Shown: positions 17,447-26,838, counted from the stretch's first letter. The stretch is 64,000 nucleotides of DNA from Sphingorhabdus contaminans (GCF_007280415.1 NZ_VKKU01000001.1:310001-374000), one strand, 5' to 3'. A program made the numbers and translations. The notes: generated from the letters alone by a model not told the origin.

Positions 17447-17956
17447 ATGGCTGTCCCATCTCCTATCCCTGCAACGCCTGCTGCATCACCCCTGTTTCTT
17501 CGCGAGCATGAGGTCCGCCGCGGCGTCGAACTGCTGTTTTTCGGATATACCCGGCTCACCCGTTCGATTGACGAGGGGTTGGCCGAACATGGCCTTGGAC
17601 GCGCGCACCACCGCGCGCTTTATTTTATCGCGCGCCAGCCGGACCTGACGATCAGCGATTTGCTGCGGATTTTGGCCATCACCAAACAGTCGCTCGGTCG
17701 CGTGCTCAATGATCTGTCCGCCCGCAATCTTGTCGAAACGCGAAGCGGTTCGGCGGACCGGCGGCAAAAGCTGTTGCGGCTGACCGAACAGGGGAAAGCA
17801 TTTGAAGCCCAGCTGTTCGAAGCTTTGCGCACCAGCCTTGCAACCGCCTATGCCGCGGCCGGCCAGGAATCGGTCACCGGTTTCTGGCGGGTGTTGGAGG
17901 GGCTGATACCGACCGAAGACCGCGCAATGGTTGCCGCGTTACAAAAGGATATATGA
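17447..17956 (+). CDS. MarR-family transcriptional regulator
   Basis: The 169-residue protein has the MarR winged-helix layout: H-H-R-A-L-Y-F-I-A-R-Q-P-D-L-T-I-S-D-L, a recognition helix T-K-Q-S-L-G-R-V-L-N-D-L, and the wing S-G-S-A-D-R-R-Q-K-L-L-R-L-T. It probably represses or activates its own or neighbouring promoters; the 77-base gap to ilvE is an obvious place for its operator. The frame extends upstream to 17348 inside ilvE, and the ATG at 17447 is the first sensible start. Its stop overlaps hisE, so it forms an operon with hisE and the HIT gene. Confidence 0.9.
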   Translation: MAVPSPIPATPAASPLFLREHEVRRGVELLFFGYTRLTRSIDEGLAEHGLGRAHHRALYFIARQPDLTISDLLRILAITKQSLGRVLNDLSARNLVETRSGSADRRQKLLRLTEQGKAFEAQLFEALRTSLATAYAAAGQESVTGFWRVLEGLIPTEDRAMVAALQKDI

Positions 17957-18273
17957 TGCGCGATACGCTCAACAGGCTGGAAAAGGTCATCGCCGAACGG
18001 CGCGGGGCAACGGCGGACACAAGTTATGTGGCATCCCTGTTTGCCAAAGGTCGGGAAAAAATTGCCCAGAAGCTGGGTGAAGAAGCGACCGAGACGGTGA
18101 TTGCCTCTTTGTCCGGCGACCCGGCCAAACTGACCGCCGAGGCGGCGGACCTGCTTTTTCACCTGCTCGTCCTTTTGGCCGAAGGCGGCGTGTCGGTGGA
18201 TGATGTGCTTGCCGAACTGGACCGCCGTGACGGCCTGTCGGGAATAGCAGAAAAGGCCAGCAGAACGGAGTGA
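17956..18273 (+). CDS. hisE: Phosphoribosyl-ATP pyrophosphatase
   Basis: The 105-residue protein carries the HisE signature: L-F-A-K-G-R-E-K-I-A-Q-K-L-G-E-E-A-T-E and E-A-A-D-L-L-F-H-L-L-V-L-L. It hydrolyses phosphoribosyl-ATP in the second step of histidine synthesis. Two ATGs occur, at 17953 and 17956; the second is 6 bases from an AGGA site. No other his gene is in the window. It lies between marR and a HIT gene. Confidence 0.95.
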   Translation: MRDTLNRLEKVIAERRGATADTSYVASLFAKGREKIAQKLGEEATETVIASLSGDPAKLTAEAADLLFHLLVLLAEGGVSVDDVLAELDRRDGLSGIAEKASRTE

Positions 18274-18276
18274 TCT

Positions 18277-18654
18277 ATGCCGATTGACGCGACACAGCCC
18301 TATGATGACCAGAATATCTTCGCCAAAATCCTGCGCGGTGAAATTCCCAACCGGACCGTGTATGAAGACGAATGGGCACTGGCCTTCCACGACATCAACC
18401 CGCAAGCGCCCGAGCATGTTCTGGTCATTCCCAAGGGTGCCTATGTGTGCTGGGATGATTTCAGTGCCAAGGCAAGCGAAGCGGAGATTGCCGGATTCGT
18501 GAGAGCGGTCGGCCATGTCGCGCGCACGATGGGATTGGTTGAGCCGGGTTACCGCCTGCTCGCCAACACCGGATTCGATGCACATCAGGAGGTTCCGCAC
18601 CTGCATGTCCACATTTTTGGTGGAAAACCGCTGGGACCGATGCTTGTTCGTTGA
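18277..18654 (+). CDS. hinT: HIT-family nucleotide hydrolase (HinT-like)
   Basis: The 125-residue protein has the histidine triad H-L-H-V-H-I-F-G-G near the C-terminus, with an upstream I-F-A-K-I-L-R-G-E-I-P and F-H-D-I-N-P-Q-A-P. HinT-type enzymes cleave aminoacyl- and phosphoramidate-linked AMP. It follows hisE by 3 bases, in the same operon. Confidence 0.92.
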   Translation: MPIDATQPYDDQNIFAKILRGEIPNRTVYEDEWALAFHDINPQAPEHVLVIPKGAYVCWDDFSAKASEAEIAGFVRAVGHVARTMGLVEPGYRLLANTGFDAHQEVPHLHVHIFGGKPLGPMLVR

Positions 18655-18721
18655 AATTAAGTTGCGCGCTTTGCATTTGCGGTTAGTTTCCGCGAAATAA
18701 CAATCCTTCGGGGAGAAGAAG

Positions 18722-20281
18722 ATGGCGAGTGAACCGCAAACCGTGATGCAGCGCATGTTCGCGCGCAAAACGATCGCACAAGTACAAAAAGAAACGGCCA
18801 GCAGCGAACTGAAACGGTCGCTAGGCAAATGGAACCTGCTGTTGCTGGGGGTTGGCTGCATTATCGGGGCAGGTATCTTCGTGCGTACCGGCAGTGCGGC
18901 TGCGTTGCACGCTGGTCCGGCGGTGATGCTGTCCTTCGTTGTGGCGGGCCTCGTCTGCGCTTTTGCAGGCCTCTGCTATGCCGAGCTTTCGTCAACATTG
19001 CCGGTATCCGGCTCTGCTTACACCTATAGCTACACCACATTGGGCGAATTTGTTGCCTGGATCATGGGCGCTTTGCTGTTACTCGAATATGGTCTTGCCG
19101 CGTCGGTGGTCGCGGTTGGGTGGAGCGGCTATGTCGTCAGCCTCTTGGCGGATTTCGGCATCGTCATACCTGCAGAACTGACCGGTCCTACAGGGCAGGT
19201 GCTGATGCGGGACGGCGCACCTGTGCTTGTTGATGGCGCAACCGTAACGGCGATCTTTAACCTGCCTGCCTTCCTCATCTGTATGGCGCTTGCGCTGCTG
19301 TTGATGGTTGGCGTGTCGGAATCGGCAAAGGTCAACAACATCATCGTGGCCATCAAGGTCAGCGTATTGGCAGCCTTCATTCTAGTCGGCGGCTTTATCG
19401 TGCTGTCGAACCTTGGCGAATATATGGCGACCAACTGGACGCCATTCATTCCCGAAAACACCGGCGACGGCGAATTCGGCGTTGACGGCATCATGCGCGC
19501 CGCGTCGATCGTATTCTTTGCCTATATCGGGTTTGAAGCCGTTTCGACCGCAGGTCAGGAGGCCAAAGACCCGAAACGCGATATGCCCTTTGGCATTATC
19601 GGTTCGCTGATTGTCTGCACCGTCATCTATATGCTGGTTGCAGCGATCATGACCTTGCTGGTTCCCTATGCGTCGCTGAACGTGCCGGATCCTGTGGCCG
19701 TTGTTGTCGACAGCTTCGGTGCGCAGTGGGCCTGGCTCGCCAAGACGATCAAGGTTGGTGCCATCATCGGTCTGACGTCGGTTGTGCTGGTTCTGATGTA
19801 CGCCCAGACGCGTATTTTCTACACCATGGCACGTGACGGTTTGCTGCCCAAGATTTTCTCGCGGGTGCATCCGAAGTTCCACACACCTTATGTCAACACG
19901 ATGCTCGTGGGTACCATCACCGCCGTTGCGGCTGGCTTCTTCGACATCAACGTGTTGGGTGACATGACCTCTGTCGGTACATTGGCGGCATTCGCCATTG
20001 TGTGTCTGTCGGTTATCTATCTGCGTCGTGCAGCACCTGATCTGCCACGCGGATTTTCGGTACCATTATATCCGCTGACGCCGGCCTTGGGCATATTGTC
20101 GTGCCTCTATCTGATCACGACTGTTCCCTTCAATGTGCTGATATTCTTCATCTACTTCCTGGTGGGTGCGGTTGCGCTTTATTTCATCTACGGAATGCGC
20201 AATTCAAACCTGCAGCATGACCAGATGATGGATGCTGCGCCGGACATGGGGGAATTCCCCGGACCCGTGCACGACAATTAA
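18722..20281 (+). CDS. APC-superfamily amino acid permease
   Basis: The 519-residue protein has about 12-14 hydrophobic helices. The first has the APC pattern G-V-G-C-I-I-G-A-G-I-F-V-R-T-G, and F-F-A-Y-I-G-F-E-A-V-S-T-A-G-Q-E-A-K lies mid-protein, as in cationic-type amino acid transporters. It should import amino acids across the inner membrane; the substrate is not certain. A GGGGAGAAG site precedes the ATG, and a strong terminator follows the stop. Confidence 0.9.
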   Translation: MASEPQTVMQRMFARKTIAQVQKETASSELKRSLGKWNLLLLGVGCIIGAGIFVRTGSAAALHAGPAVMLSFVVAGLVCAFAGLCYAELSSTLPVSGSAYTYSYTTLGEFVAWIMGALLLLEYGLAASVVAVGWSGYVVSLLADFGIVIPAELTGPTGQVLMRDGAPVLVDGATVTAIFNLPAFLICMALALLLMVGVSESAKVNNIIVAIKVSVLAAFILVGGFIVLSNLGEYMATNWTPFIPENTGDGEFGVDGIMRAASIVFFAYIGFEAVSTAGQEAKDPKRDMPFGIIGSLIVCTVIYMLVAAIMTLLVPYASLNVPDPVAVVVDSFGAQWAWLAKTIKVGAIIGLTSVVLVLMYAQTRIFYTMARDGLLPKIFSRVHPKFHTPYVNTMLVGTITAVAAGFFDINVLGDMTSVGTLAAFAIVCLSVIYLRRAAPDLPRGFSVPLYPLTPALGILSCLYLITTVPFNVLIFFIYFLVGAVALYFIYGMRNSNLQHDQMMDAAPDMGEFPGPVHDN

Positions 20282-20303
20282 GAACAGTCGTAACATGAAA
20301 CAG

Positions 20304-20330
20304 AAAGGGAGGCTTCGGCCTCCCTTTTTT
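20304..20330. terminator. Strong intrinsic terminator shared by convergent genes
   Basis: A 10-base-pair stem AAAGGGAGGC/GCCTCCCTTT with a TTCG tetraloop and a T6 run follows the permease gene. Its last bases overlap the stop codon of the convergent MFS gene, so it also limits read-through from that side. Confidence 0.9.
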
Positions 20331-21585
20331 ATTGCCCCCGCGGGTTAGAGGGTAATTTAGGTGTCGTGCCCGGGCGCGTAAACAAGACACCTTTTTCGCA
20401 CCACAGTACAAGCGCCAAAGCGGCGAGGCCGCACACCAGAAAGCCGCCTGCAACCGGCAGAACGCTGCCGTCAAACTGCTGGCCAATGGCAGCGCCAATA
20501 CCTGCAGCCAAAAGCGTTTTGACAAATGACTGGAATGACGAAGCCGCGCCGGCCACCTCGCCAAAAGGGGTCATGGCAATGGACGAAAAATTGGACCCGA
20601 TAAATCCGACCATGGCCATATTCGCCGTCAGCAACGAAAGGAACAGGGGGAGTGATGTCGGCGCAAATTCAGCCGCTGCAACCTGAAACAGCCCCAATAT
20701 GATGAAGCTGATCAGGGCGGTTTGGGATACCCGGCGGGCACCAAATCGCTCGACAATCCGCGCATTGGTGAAGTTGGATGCGGCTATTCCAAGCGCAACT
20801 ATGGCAAAACCGATGGTGAAGAAACTGGCCGCATCAAAGACCTCGTCAAAAAGCTGCGGCGAGCTGTTCAGATAGCCGAAGAGCGCCCCCTGCACGATAC
20901 CGGCCCCGATCATATATCCTGCCGCATTGCGGTTCGTGATGACCTTTGTCCACGCTTTGGCCAGGGCATGCGGTTCGATGGGAATGACATTTTCCGGACG
21001 CAGCGTTTCGGGCAAACGATAATAGACCCAGAACGCTGCCGCGATCGCCATGAAAGCCATCAGGTCGAAAATGGTACGCCACCCTGCAAAGAGCAGCACA
21101 AATTGCCCGATGGTAGGCGCGATAATGGGAACGATCATGAATATCAGGAAAATGGTCGACATGCGCCGCGCCATGGCGTCGCCTTCAAACTGGTCCCGGA
21201 TGACCGAGACAACCAGAACCCCCATCGCGGCGGCCATCAGGCCATGGCAAAAACGCATGGCCAGCAGCAGTTCAAAGCTGTTGGAAAAACTGCAGGCAAG
21301 CGAAAACAGGGCCGCGCCGACTGTTGCAATCAACAGGATCGGCTTGCGTCCGTAACGGTCCGACAAGGGGCCGTGGATCAACGCGCCAATCCCGGTTCCT
21401 ACAAGGAAAACCGAGATCACATACTGGATGCTATTGGGGTTAGCGAGGCTGAGATTGCCGACAATTGCGGGAAAAGCGGGCAGCATGGAATCAATCGCCA
21501 AGGCGTTCAGCGCCATCAGCGACGCCATCATCACCGTCAGTTCCTTGTCACCGAGAGTCTTTTTGAGGGGGAGGGGAGAGTTCAT
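20329..21585 (-). CDS. Bcr/CflA-type MFS multidrug exporter
   Basis: The 418-residue protein has 12 predicted membrane helices and the drug:H+ antiporter-1 (12-TM) features: D-S-M-L-P-A-F-P-A-I in helix 1 and the motif A loop G-P-L-S-D-R-Y-G-R-K-P between helices 2 and 3. It probably exports drugs or small metabolites. The frame opens at 21621, but the ATG at 21585 follows a GGGGAGGGGAGAG ribosome-binding region on the minus strand. It lies 39 bases downstream of radC. Confidence 0.9.
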   Translation of the reverse strand: MNSPLPLKKTLGDKELTVMMASLMALNALAIDSMLPAFPAIVGNLSLANPNSIQYVISVFLVGTGIGALIHGPLSDRYGRKPILLIATVGAALFSLACSFSNSFELLLAMRFCHGLMAAAMGVLVVSVIRDQFEGDAMARRMSTIFLIFMIVPIIAPTIGQFVLLFAGWRTIFDLMAFMAIAAAFWVYYRLPETLRPENVIPIEPHALAKAWTKVITNRNAAGYMIGAGIVQGALFGYLNSSPQLFDEVFDAASFFTIGFAIVALGIAASNFTNARIVERFGARRVSQTALISFIILGLFQVAAAEFAPTSLPLFLSLLTANMAMVGFIGSNFSSIAMTPFGEVAGAASSFQSFVKTLLAAGIGAAIGQQFDGSVLPVAGGFLVCGLAALALVLWCEKGVLFTRPGTTPKLPSNPRGQ

Positions 21586-21624
21586 AGGCAACCTATGCTG
21601 CACCCGCACAGTTTTGGCCACCCG

Positions 21625-22320
21625 CTAAATGAGCCCAGCGCTCCGCATACTTGAATAACCGTCTTTGCCGATGATGATATGGTCATGCACGGCGATCCCG
21701 AAGTTTTTGGCGGCAGCGATGATATCGCGCGTCATGGCAATATCCTGACGGCTGGGGGCGCTGTCGCCGCTGGGGTGGTTGTGGACCAGTATGATTGCAG
21801 CCGCGCCAAGGTCCATGGCCCGTCTTATGACCTCGCGGGTGTAAATGGCAGCCTGATCAATCGACCCTTCGCTGGCAATCTCGTCGCGGATCAGCATGTT
21901 CTTGCTGTTCAGATAGAGGGTGCGGACACGTTCGATTGTCAGATGCGCCATATCGGCCCGTAGATAATCGAGAAGAGACTGCCAGGACGCTAAAATAGGC
22001 TGCTCGCGTACCGGTTCGCTCAATAGGCGCAAGGCGGCGGCCTGGACAATTTTAAGCGCCGCAGTGCTCGTTTCGCCCATGCCGGATTGCCGGGCGATAT
22101 TTTCGGTATCTGCGGTCAACAATGCCGAAAAGCCGCCATAATGGGCCAGCAATTGCTTGGCCAATGGCTTGGTGTCTTTACGCGGAATGGCAAGCGCCAG
22201 AATATATTCCACAAGTTCATGGTCGAGAAGCGAGTCACCTCCCGCTTCCAGCAGGCGTGTTCGAAGGCGGGCGCGGTGGCCTGCTCCATGGTGTGAATCG
22301 GTTGTGTGGGCGACCCCCAT
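21625..22320 (-). CDS. radC: RadC-family JAB-domain protein
   Basis: The 231-residue protein has an N-terminal helix-hairpin-helix-like UPF0758 region (L-L-D-H-E-L-V-E-Y-I-L) and a C-terminal JAB metalloprotease-like domain. That domain has the zinc motif H-N-H-P-S-G-D-S-A-P-S-x-x-D near residue 180. The family was named for DNA repair, but the role is not established. ATG at 22320 is preferred over GTG at 22323 because of a GAGGA site 8 bases upstream. Confidence 0.93.
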   Translation of the reverse strand: MGVAHTTDSHHGAGHRARLRTRLLEAGGDSLLDHELVEYILALAIPRKDTKPLAKQLLAHYGGFSALLTADTENIARQSGMGETSTAALKIVQAAALRLLSEPVREQPILASWQSLLDYLRADMAHLTIERVRTLYLNSKNMLIRDEIASEGSIDQAAIYTREVIRRAMDLGAAAIILVHNHPSGDSAPSRQDIAMTRDIIAAAKNFGIAVHDHIIIGKDGYSSMRSAGLI

Positions 22321-22431
22321 CACGGCTATCCTCTTGCAATTTATCGTCTTTTCGGAAAATTTTGTCGTTCAGGCAAGCTTATAGATGCGAATGGCATTGC
22401 AACCCTATGCCCTTTCACGCATTTGACAGTC

Positions 22432-25400
22432 ATGCAGTTACCTGCCGACGCCGAAAATCTCATGGATAGCGAGCCCGAACCCTTTCGCGGCTGGCGGTGG
22501 AAATATACCATATTTGCCGCAGTCACCGTCCTTTTCGCCGTCCTGATCCTGGTCGCATGGGCGCAGCGTAACAGCATTGCCGACCGTTTCGTGCAAAGCG
22601 AACTGGCGAGCAGGGGAATCCGGGCAACCTATACCATCGACCAGATCGGTTTCCGGACCCAGCGTATCCGCAATCTGGTCATAGGGGACCCCGCGCGCCC
22701 CGATCTGACGGCCGATGAAGTTGAAGTGGATGTTGCCCTCAATTTTTCGGGCGCGAATTTGCGCGATGTCCGTGCAAAGGGCATATCGCTGCGCGGGCGC
22801 TATGCCGATGGCAAGCTGTCCTTTGGTGAACTCGACAAATTTGCCGACCCCACATCGAAAGAACCCTTTGAATGGCCCGACATCGGACTGGTCATAAAGG
22901 ATGCAAAAGCGCGTATTGAAACGCCGTGGGGGAATATAGGTGTCGGGCTGAACGGCAGGGGACTTCTCCGCAACCAGTTTGCCGCCCGCCTGTCGCTCCG
23001 GTCGACGGCCATCGCGGCGGGCGGTTGCCGCGCGCCGGCGGTCGCCTATGACGGAAAGCTGCTGCTCGAATGGCGCCAGCCGCACCTGATCGGTCCATTG
23101 TCAGCATCTTCATTGGACTGCACGGCGGAAGGACTGGCCGTCGCCGCGCCCAAAGTGGATGTCGATGTCAAATTGTCCGAGCGTCTCGACAAATGGGTCG
23201 GCGATATCGGATTTGCCGCCGCCACGATCCGCTATCCGGGCATCGCTGCAACAGCGCCAAAGGGCGTGCTTTCGGTCGATGGCGGGTTGCGCCGGACCAA
23301 TTTTGCGCTGGCTCTGGAAAAGGCTGGCGTGCGGTCGGCACCCTTGACCGTTTCGCGCCTGTCGCTGGATGCGAAGGGCTATGGAGGTCTGAACGACGGC
23401 AAGTTCGCCCTTTCCGCCCGGGGAGACATGGCGGTGGGCGGCGGATCGCTGGATCGCGGATCACTGGGAAGCCTGCGCGCACTGGTGGCGCAGACGCGGG
23501 ATACGCCGGTGGGGTCGTTACTTGCGCGTATCGCACCGGTCGTCGAACGGGCAGGGGACCGTTTTGACGGCACAATCGAATTTGACGCCTTCCGCGATTT
23601 TCAGGGGCGTATGGGATCAACCATTTCGTCGCTGGCCGTCAAAAGCAACTCGGGCGCGCAGCTTCGCCAGATCAGCCCGCTTGTGATCCAGTCATCGGCA
23701 ACAGGTTGGCGGATCGGTGCGCCTGTGCAACTTGCGCTCAGTGGACGCGATGTTCCCAACGCTACCCTTTCCTTGCGTCCGTCCTCGGGCTCGCAATGGG
23801 CGGGCAATATAAGGGTTGCACCTTTCACAGGCGGCTCGGCACGGCTGGCGGTTCCCGCACTGGCATTTAGTGGCAGCCCGGGCGGCGCGTGGCGCTTTAA
23901 CGGGCAGGCCTTGTTGTCAGGGCCTTTGCCGAACGGATTTGTCAGCGGCATGCAATTGCCCTTGTCGGGCCGCTACGATCGCGGCGGGTTTGCGCTTTAT
24001 GACAGTTGCCAGTCGGTTCGTTTCGATTCCCTGAAGATTGCGAGTTTGGCCTTGCGATCCCAGAGTCTGCGGCTTTGCCCCGACGGGGGAAGGCCGGTTT
24101 TTTCGACGGGCAACGGACGGACACGCTTTGTCGCCAACCTCCCGAACTTCGCGGTGCGCGGCAGCCTTGGCAGCTCGCCTTTATCGGCACAAAGCGCGTC
24201 CATCCGTTTCAGCCTGGACGACGGTTTTGTGGCGCGGAATGTCGCGGTCAACCTTGGGCAGGCGGACAGCGCCACCGATTTCGCGGTGGCGGAATTGACC
24301 GGCCGGTTCGGCGGTGGAGGTACGACCGGCACGCTGCAGGGCGGTTCCGGTCAGATCGGCAATGTTCCTCTCCTGATCGACGATGCGGCGGGTAACTGGC
24401 GCTATTTGAATAATGTGCTGACACTGGACAGCAATTTGCAGGTCCTCGATGCCGAGCAGGTTGACCGGTTCAAGCCGATGCGTGTGCCCGACATGTTGCT
24501 GACACTTGAAAACAATATCATCACCGCGATCGGCAATATTACGGAGCCGGAAACCGGCACGCGCGTTGCCGGCGTCGACATCCGGCATGCCCTGAACACC
24601 AGCAGCGGCCGGGCCTTATTGGCGGTCGACAATTTGCGGTTCACCGAAAGTTTTCAACCTTCCGAGCTTACGCCACTGGTCGTCGGCGTCTTTGCCAATG
24701 TCGATGGCGTCGTCAACGGCGATGGACGCATCGAATGGGACGCCCAGGGGGTCCGGAGCAGCGGACGTGTGGCGACCACGGGCATGAACCTTGCGGCAGC
24801 CTTCGGTCCGGTGGAAGGGTTGACCACCGAGATGGTGTTCACCGACCTCCTCGGCCTCGAAACCGGGCCATCCCAGATCGCGACCATAACTTCCGTCAAT
24901 CCCGGTATCCCGGCCTTGAACGGATCGATCCGCTACCAGTTGCTTCCCGACCAGCAGGTGCGCATCGAATCCGGGCGCTGGCCCTTTGCGGGGGGTGAAC
25001 TGATATTGGAACCGACGACGCTGGATTTCGGGGTCGAGAAAGAACGGCGGCTGACCTTCCGCGTAGTCGGTGTGGACGCGGAGAAATTCCTTGCCGGATA
25101 TGATTTCCAGAATCTGCGCGTGACTGGGGTGTTTGACGGGACCCTGCCGATGATTTTCAACCAGGACGGCGGACGTATCGAAGGCGGTGCGCTGGTATCC
25201 CGCCCCGGGGGCGGCGAGGTGAGCTATCTTGGCGAACTGGCGTATGAGGATATGGGCACATTCGGAAACTTCGCGTTCGAAGCCTTAAGGTCCATCCGTT
25301 ATTCCACCCTGACAATAGGCGTTGGCGGTGAACTGGATGGCGAGATTGTGACCGACATCAGTTTTACAGGATTACAACAGGGGAGCGGCGCAAAGCGCAA

Positions 25401-25620
25401 CTTCATCACCAAGCAGCTTGCGCGGATACCTATCAAATTCAACGTGACTATCACGGCGGAGTTTATGGCGCTGATCAACAAGATACGCGACTATTATGAC
25501 CCCAGCCTATTTGTTCAGCGCGAACTGCCCGAATTATTGGAAAAACGTCGCGAAGGCTCGTCGGATCGACCGACAGCGACCGACGCGCCCGTTAAGAAAG
25601 ATGAACAGAAAGATGAATGA
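22432..25620 (+). CDS. ydbH: YdbH-family large envelope protein (phospholipid transport, AsmA-like)
   Basis: The protein of about 1062 residues has one N-terminal membrane helix (Y-T-I-F-A-A-V-T-V-L-F-A-V-L-I-L) followed by about 1000 residues of repetitive beta-rich sequence. This is the layout of YdbH/AsmA-like bridge proteins that carry phospholipids between inner and outer membrane. The next two genes encode YnbE- and YdbL-like proteins, matching the three-gene order in enterobacteria, which is the strongest support. The frame is open from 22306; 22432 and 22462 are both possible starts, and neither has a good ribosome-binding site. Confidence 0.87.
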   Translation: MQLPADAENLMDSEPEPFRGWRWKYTIFAAVTVLFAVLILVAWAQRNSIADRFVQSELASRGIRATYTIDQIGFRTQRIRNLVIGDPARPDLTADEVEVDVALNFSGANLRDVRAKGISLRGRYADGKLSFGELDKFADPTSKEPFEWPDIGLVIKDAKARIETPWGNIGVGLNGRGLLRNQFAARLSLRSTAIAAGGCRAPAVAYDGKLLLEWRQPHLIGPLSASSLDCTAEGLAVAAPKVDVDVKLSERLDKWVGDIGFAAATIRYPGIAATAPKGVLSVDGGLRRTNFALALEKAGVRSAPLTVSRLSLDAKGYGGLNDGKFALSARGDMAVGGGSLDRGSLGSLRALVAQTRDTPVGSLLARIAPVVERAGDRFDGTIEFDAFRDFQGRMGSTISSLAVKSNSGAQLRQISPLVIQSSATGWRIGAPVQLALSGRDVPNATLSLRPSSGSQWAGNIRVAPFTGGSARLAVPALAFSGSPGGAWRFNGQALLSGPLPNGFVSGMQLPLSGRYDRGGFALYDSCQSVRFDSLKIASLALRSQSLRLCPDGGRPVFSTGNGRTRFVANLPNFAVRGSLGSSPLSAQSASIRFSLDDGFVARNVAVNLGQADSATDFAVAELTGRFGGGGTTGTLQGGSGQIGNVPLLIDDAAGNWRYLNNVLTLDSNLQVLDAEQVDRFKPMRVPDMLLTLENNIITAIGNITEPETGTRVAGVDIRHALNTSSGRALLAVDNLRFTESFQPSELTPLVVGVFANVDGVVNGDGRIEWDAQGVRSSGRVATTGMNLAAAFGPVEGLTTEMVFTDLLGLETGPSQIATITSVNPGIPALNGSIRYQLLPDQQVRIESGRWPFAGGELILEPTTLDFGVEKERRLTFRVVGVDAEKFLAGYDFQNLRVTGVFDGTLPMIFNQDGGRIEGGALVSRPGGGEVSYLGELAYEDMGTFGNFAFEALRSIRYSTLTIGVGGELDGEIVTDISFTGLQQGSGAKRNFITKQLARIPIKFNVTITAEFMALINKIRDYYDPSLFVQRELPELLEKRREGSSDRPTATDAPVKKDEQKDE

Positions 25621-25645
25621 CCCATTCAGCAAGGGGAAAGCGGCC

Positions 25646-25885
25646 ATGACGCATATGTATCCGCAATTGACGAACCGCATGGATAGTGCGATTCGCCGTA
25701 ACATGGGGAAATTGATACTCGTTCTGACACCGATCATGCTTTCCGTTTTATCCGGCTGTGTCCAGGTGACAGCTCCTGATAAACCGATAGTGATCAATCT
25801 GAACATCGCGGTTCGGCAGGAAGTTCTGCTCAAATTGTCCGCGGCGTCCGAGAAGGTGATTGAAGAGAATCCGGAGATATTTTGA
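25646..25885 (+). CDS. ynbE: YnbE-family small lipoprotein
   Basis: The 79-residue frame ends in a short lipoprotein: hydrophobic signal L-I-L-V-L-T-P-I-M-L, lipobox L-S-G-C, then V-Q-V-T-A-P-D-K-P-I-V-I-N-L-N-I, which is typical of YnbE. YnbE is the outer-membrane lipoprotein partner of YdbH. The ATG at 25646 has an AAGGGGAAAG site; ATGs at 25679 and 25703 would give shorter signal regions nearer the usual family length of about 60. Its stop overlaps the ydbL start. Confidence 0.82.
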   Translation: MTHMYPQLTNRMDSAIRRNMGKLILVLTPIMLSVLSGCVQVTAPDKPIVINLNIAVRQEVLLKLSAASEKVIEENPEIF

Positions 25886-26274
25886 TGAAAGAGTCAGTTG
25901 AAATGGTCATTGCCGCATTGTTGCTGGGCGCTACCGCGTCGGGTGCCATTGCGTTTCAGTCGGGGCGTGATCCCGCTTATCAGGGTGCGCGTGAAAGCGG
26001 ACTGGTGGGCGAGAAGGCCGATGGATATCTGGGTTTCGTGACGCCCCCGTCGCCTGCGATCAGGGCGCTTGTTGAGGACATCAACATCAAGCGCAAGGCC
26101 GCCTATTCGAAAGAGGCGCTCGCCAATGGCGCGACTGTCGAGGAAATGGCGCTGCGCAGCGGCTGCCGCCTGATCGCCGAACGCACCGTCCCGGGCGAGA
26201 AATATCAGACCCCCGGCGGACAGTGGAAAACACGCGATGCTTCGCGTCCCGAACTTGACCCGCGCTGCCCCTGA
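25885..26274 (+). CDS. ydbL: YdbL-family (DUF1318) periplasmic protein
   Basis: The 129-residue protein has a signal peptide (M-K-E-S-V-E-M-V-I-A-A-L-L-L-G-A-T-A-S-G) and a mature domain with G-L-V-G-E-K-A-D-G-Y-L-G. That is followed by I-N-x-K-R-K-A-A-Y and G-C-R-L-I-A-E, characteristic of YdbL/DUF1318. It completes a ydbH-ynbE-ydbL operon and probably modulates the YdbH-YnbE complex. The ATG at 25885 shares a base with the ynbE stop codon. Confidence 0.85.
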   Translation: MKESVEMVIAALLLGATASGAIAFQSGRDPAYQGARESGLVGEKADGYLGFVTPPSPAIRALVEDINIKRKAAYSKEALANGATVEEMALRSGCRLIAERTVPGEKYQTPGGQWKTRDASRPELDPRCP

Positions 26275-26388
26275 CGGGACGGGCTGGCCGACAGAAGAAC
26301 CATAGCGTAAGGCTATAACGGGAACGGGCCGTGCCAGAGATGGTGCGGCTCTTTTCTGTTGCGGCGCAACAAAGTTGCGGTCGGCCTG

Positions 26389-26417
26389 TTGACTTGTCGG
26401 GAGGGCTCTCCTAAAGC
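26389..26417 (+). promoter_or_regulatory. Predicted promoter of the F0 ATP synthase operon
   Basis: TTGACT (26389-26394) and TAAAGC (26412-26417) are 17 bases apart, about 67 bases before atpI in the 209-base gap after ydbL. The -10 match is partial. Confidence 0.35.
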
Positions 26418-26483
26418 GCCGGTGCCTAGGCGGGGTTGCCCCGATTTCGTGGCGGTTTCTCTTCGTAAAAAGGTAGGAATCAC

Positions 26484-26801
26484 ATGGCATCGAACAACTC
26501 CGGGCAGGATGGCAACGGTAAAAGTGACGCTCGGCTCGATTCGTTAGACATGCAGCTGAAAGCGGCGCGGAAAGCCGAAGCGGTTCGTACGGGTACAGAT
26601 CAGGTTCCGGCCAAAGGAATGCGGCAGGGAAACAGGGTTCTGACCGAATTGATCGCAGGTCCTGCAGGCGGTGCTTTGATAGGCTGGTTGTTCGACCGTC
26701 TGTTTAACACTTCCCCTGCGCTTCTGTTGGTCTGCATGTTTTTGGGCATCGCAGTCGCCTTCAGGAATATCATAAAGATCTCCAACGAGCGTCCGGAATA
26801 G
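26484..26801 (+). CDS. atpI: ATP synthase assembly protein AtpI/AtpZ-like
   Basis: The 105-residue protein has a polar N-terminus followed by two membrane helices (G-P-A-G-G-A-L-I-G-W-L-F-D and L-L-L-V-C-M-F-L-G-I-A-V-A-F-R-N). That layout matches AtpI, which helps build the c-ring and may transport Mg2+. Its place directly before atpB supports the call. AAAAAGGTAGGAATCAC precedes the ATG. Confidence 0.85.
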   Translation: MASNNSGQDGNGKSDARLDSLDMQLKAARKAEAVRTGTDQVPAKGMRQGNRVLTELIAGPAGGALIGWLFDRLFNTSPALLLVCMFLGIAVAFRNIIKISNERPE

Positions 26802-26838
26802 CCCGGGCGCTTGACGTGTATTTTACAGGGTAGTGAAC

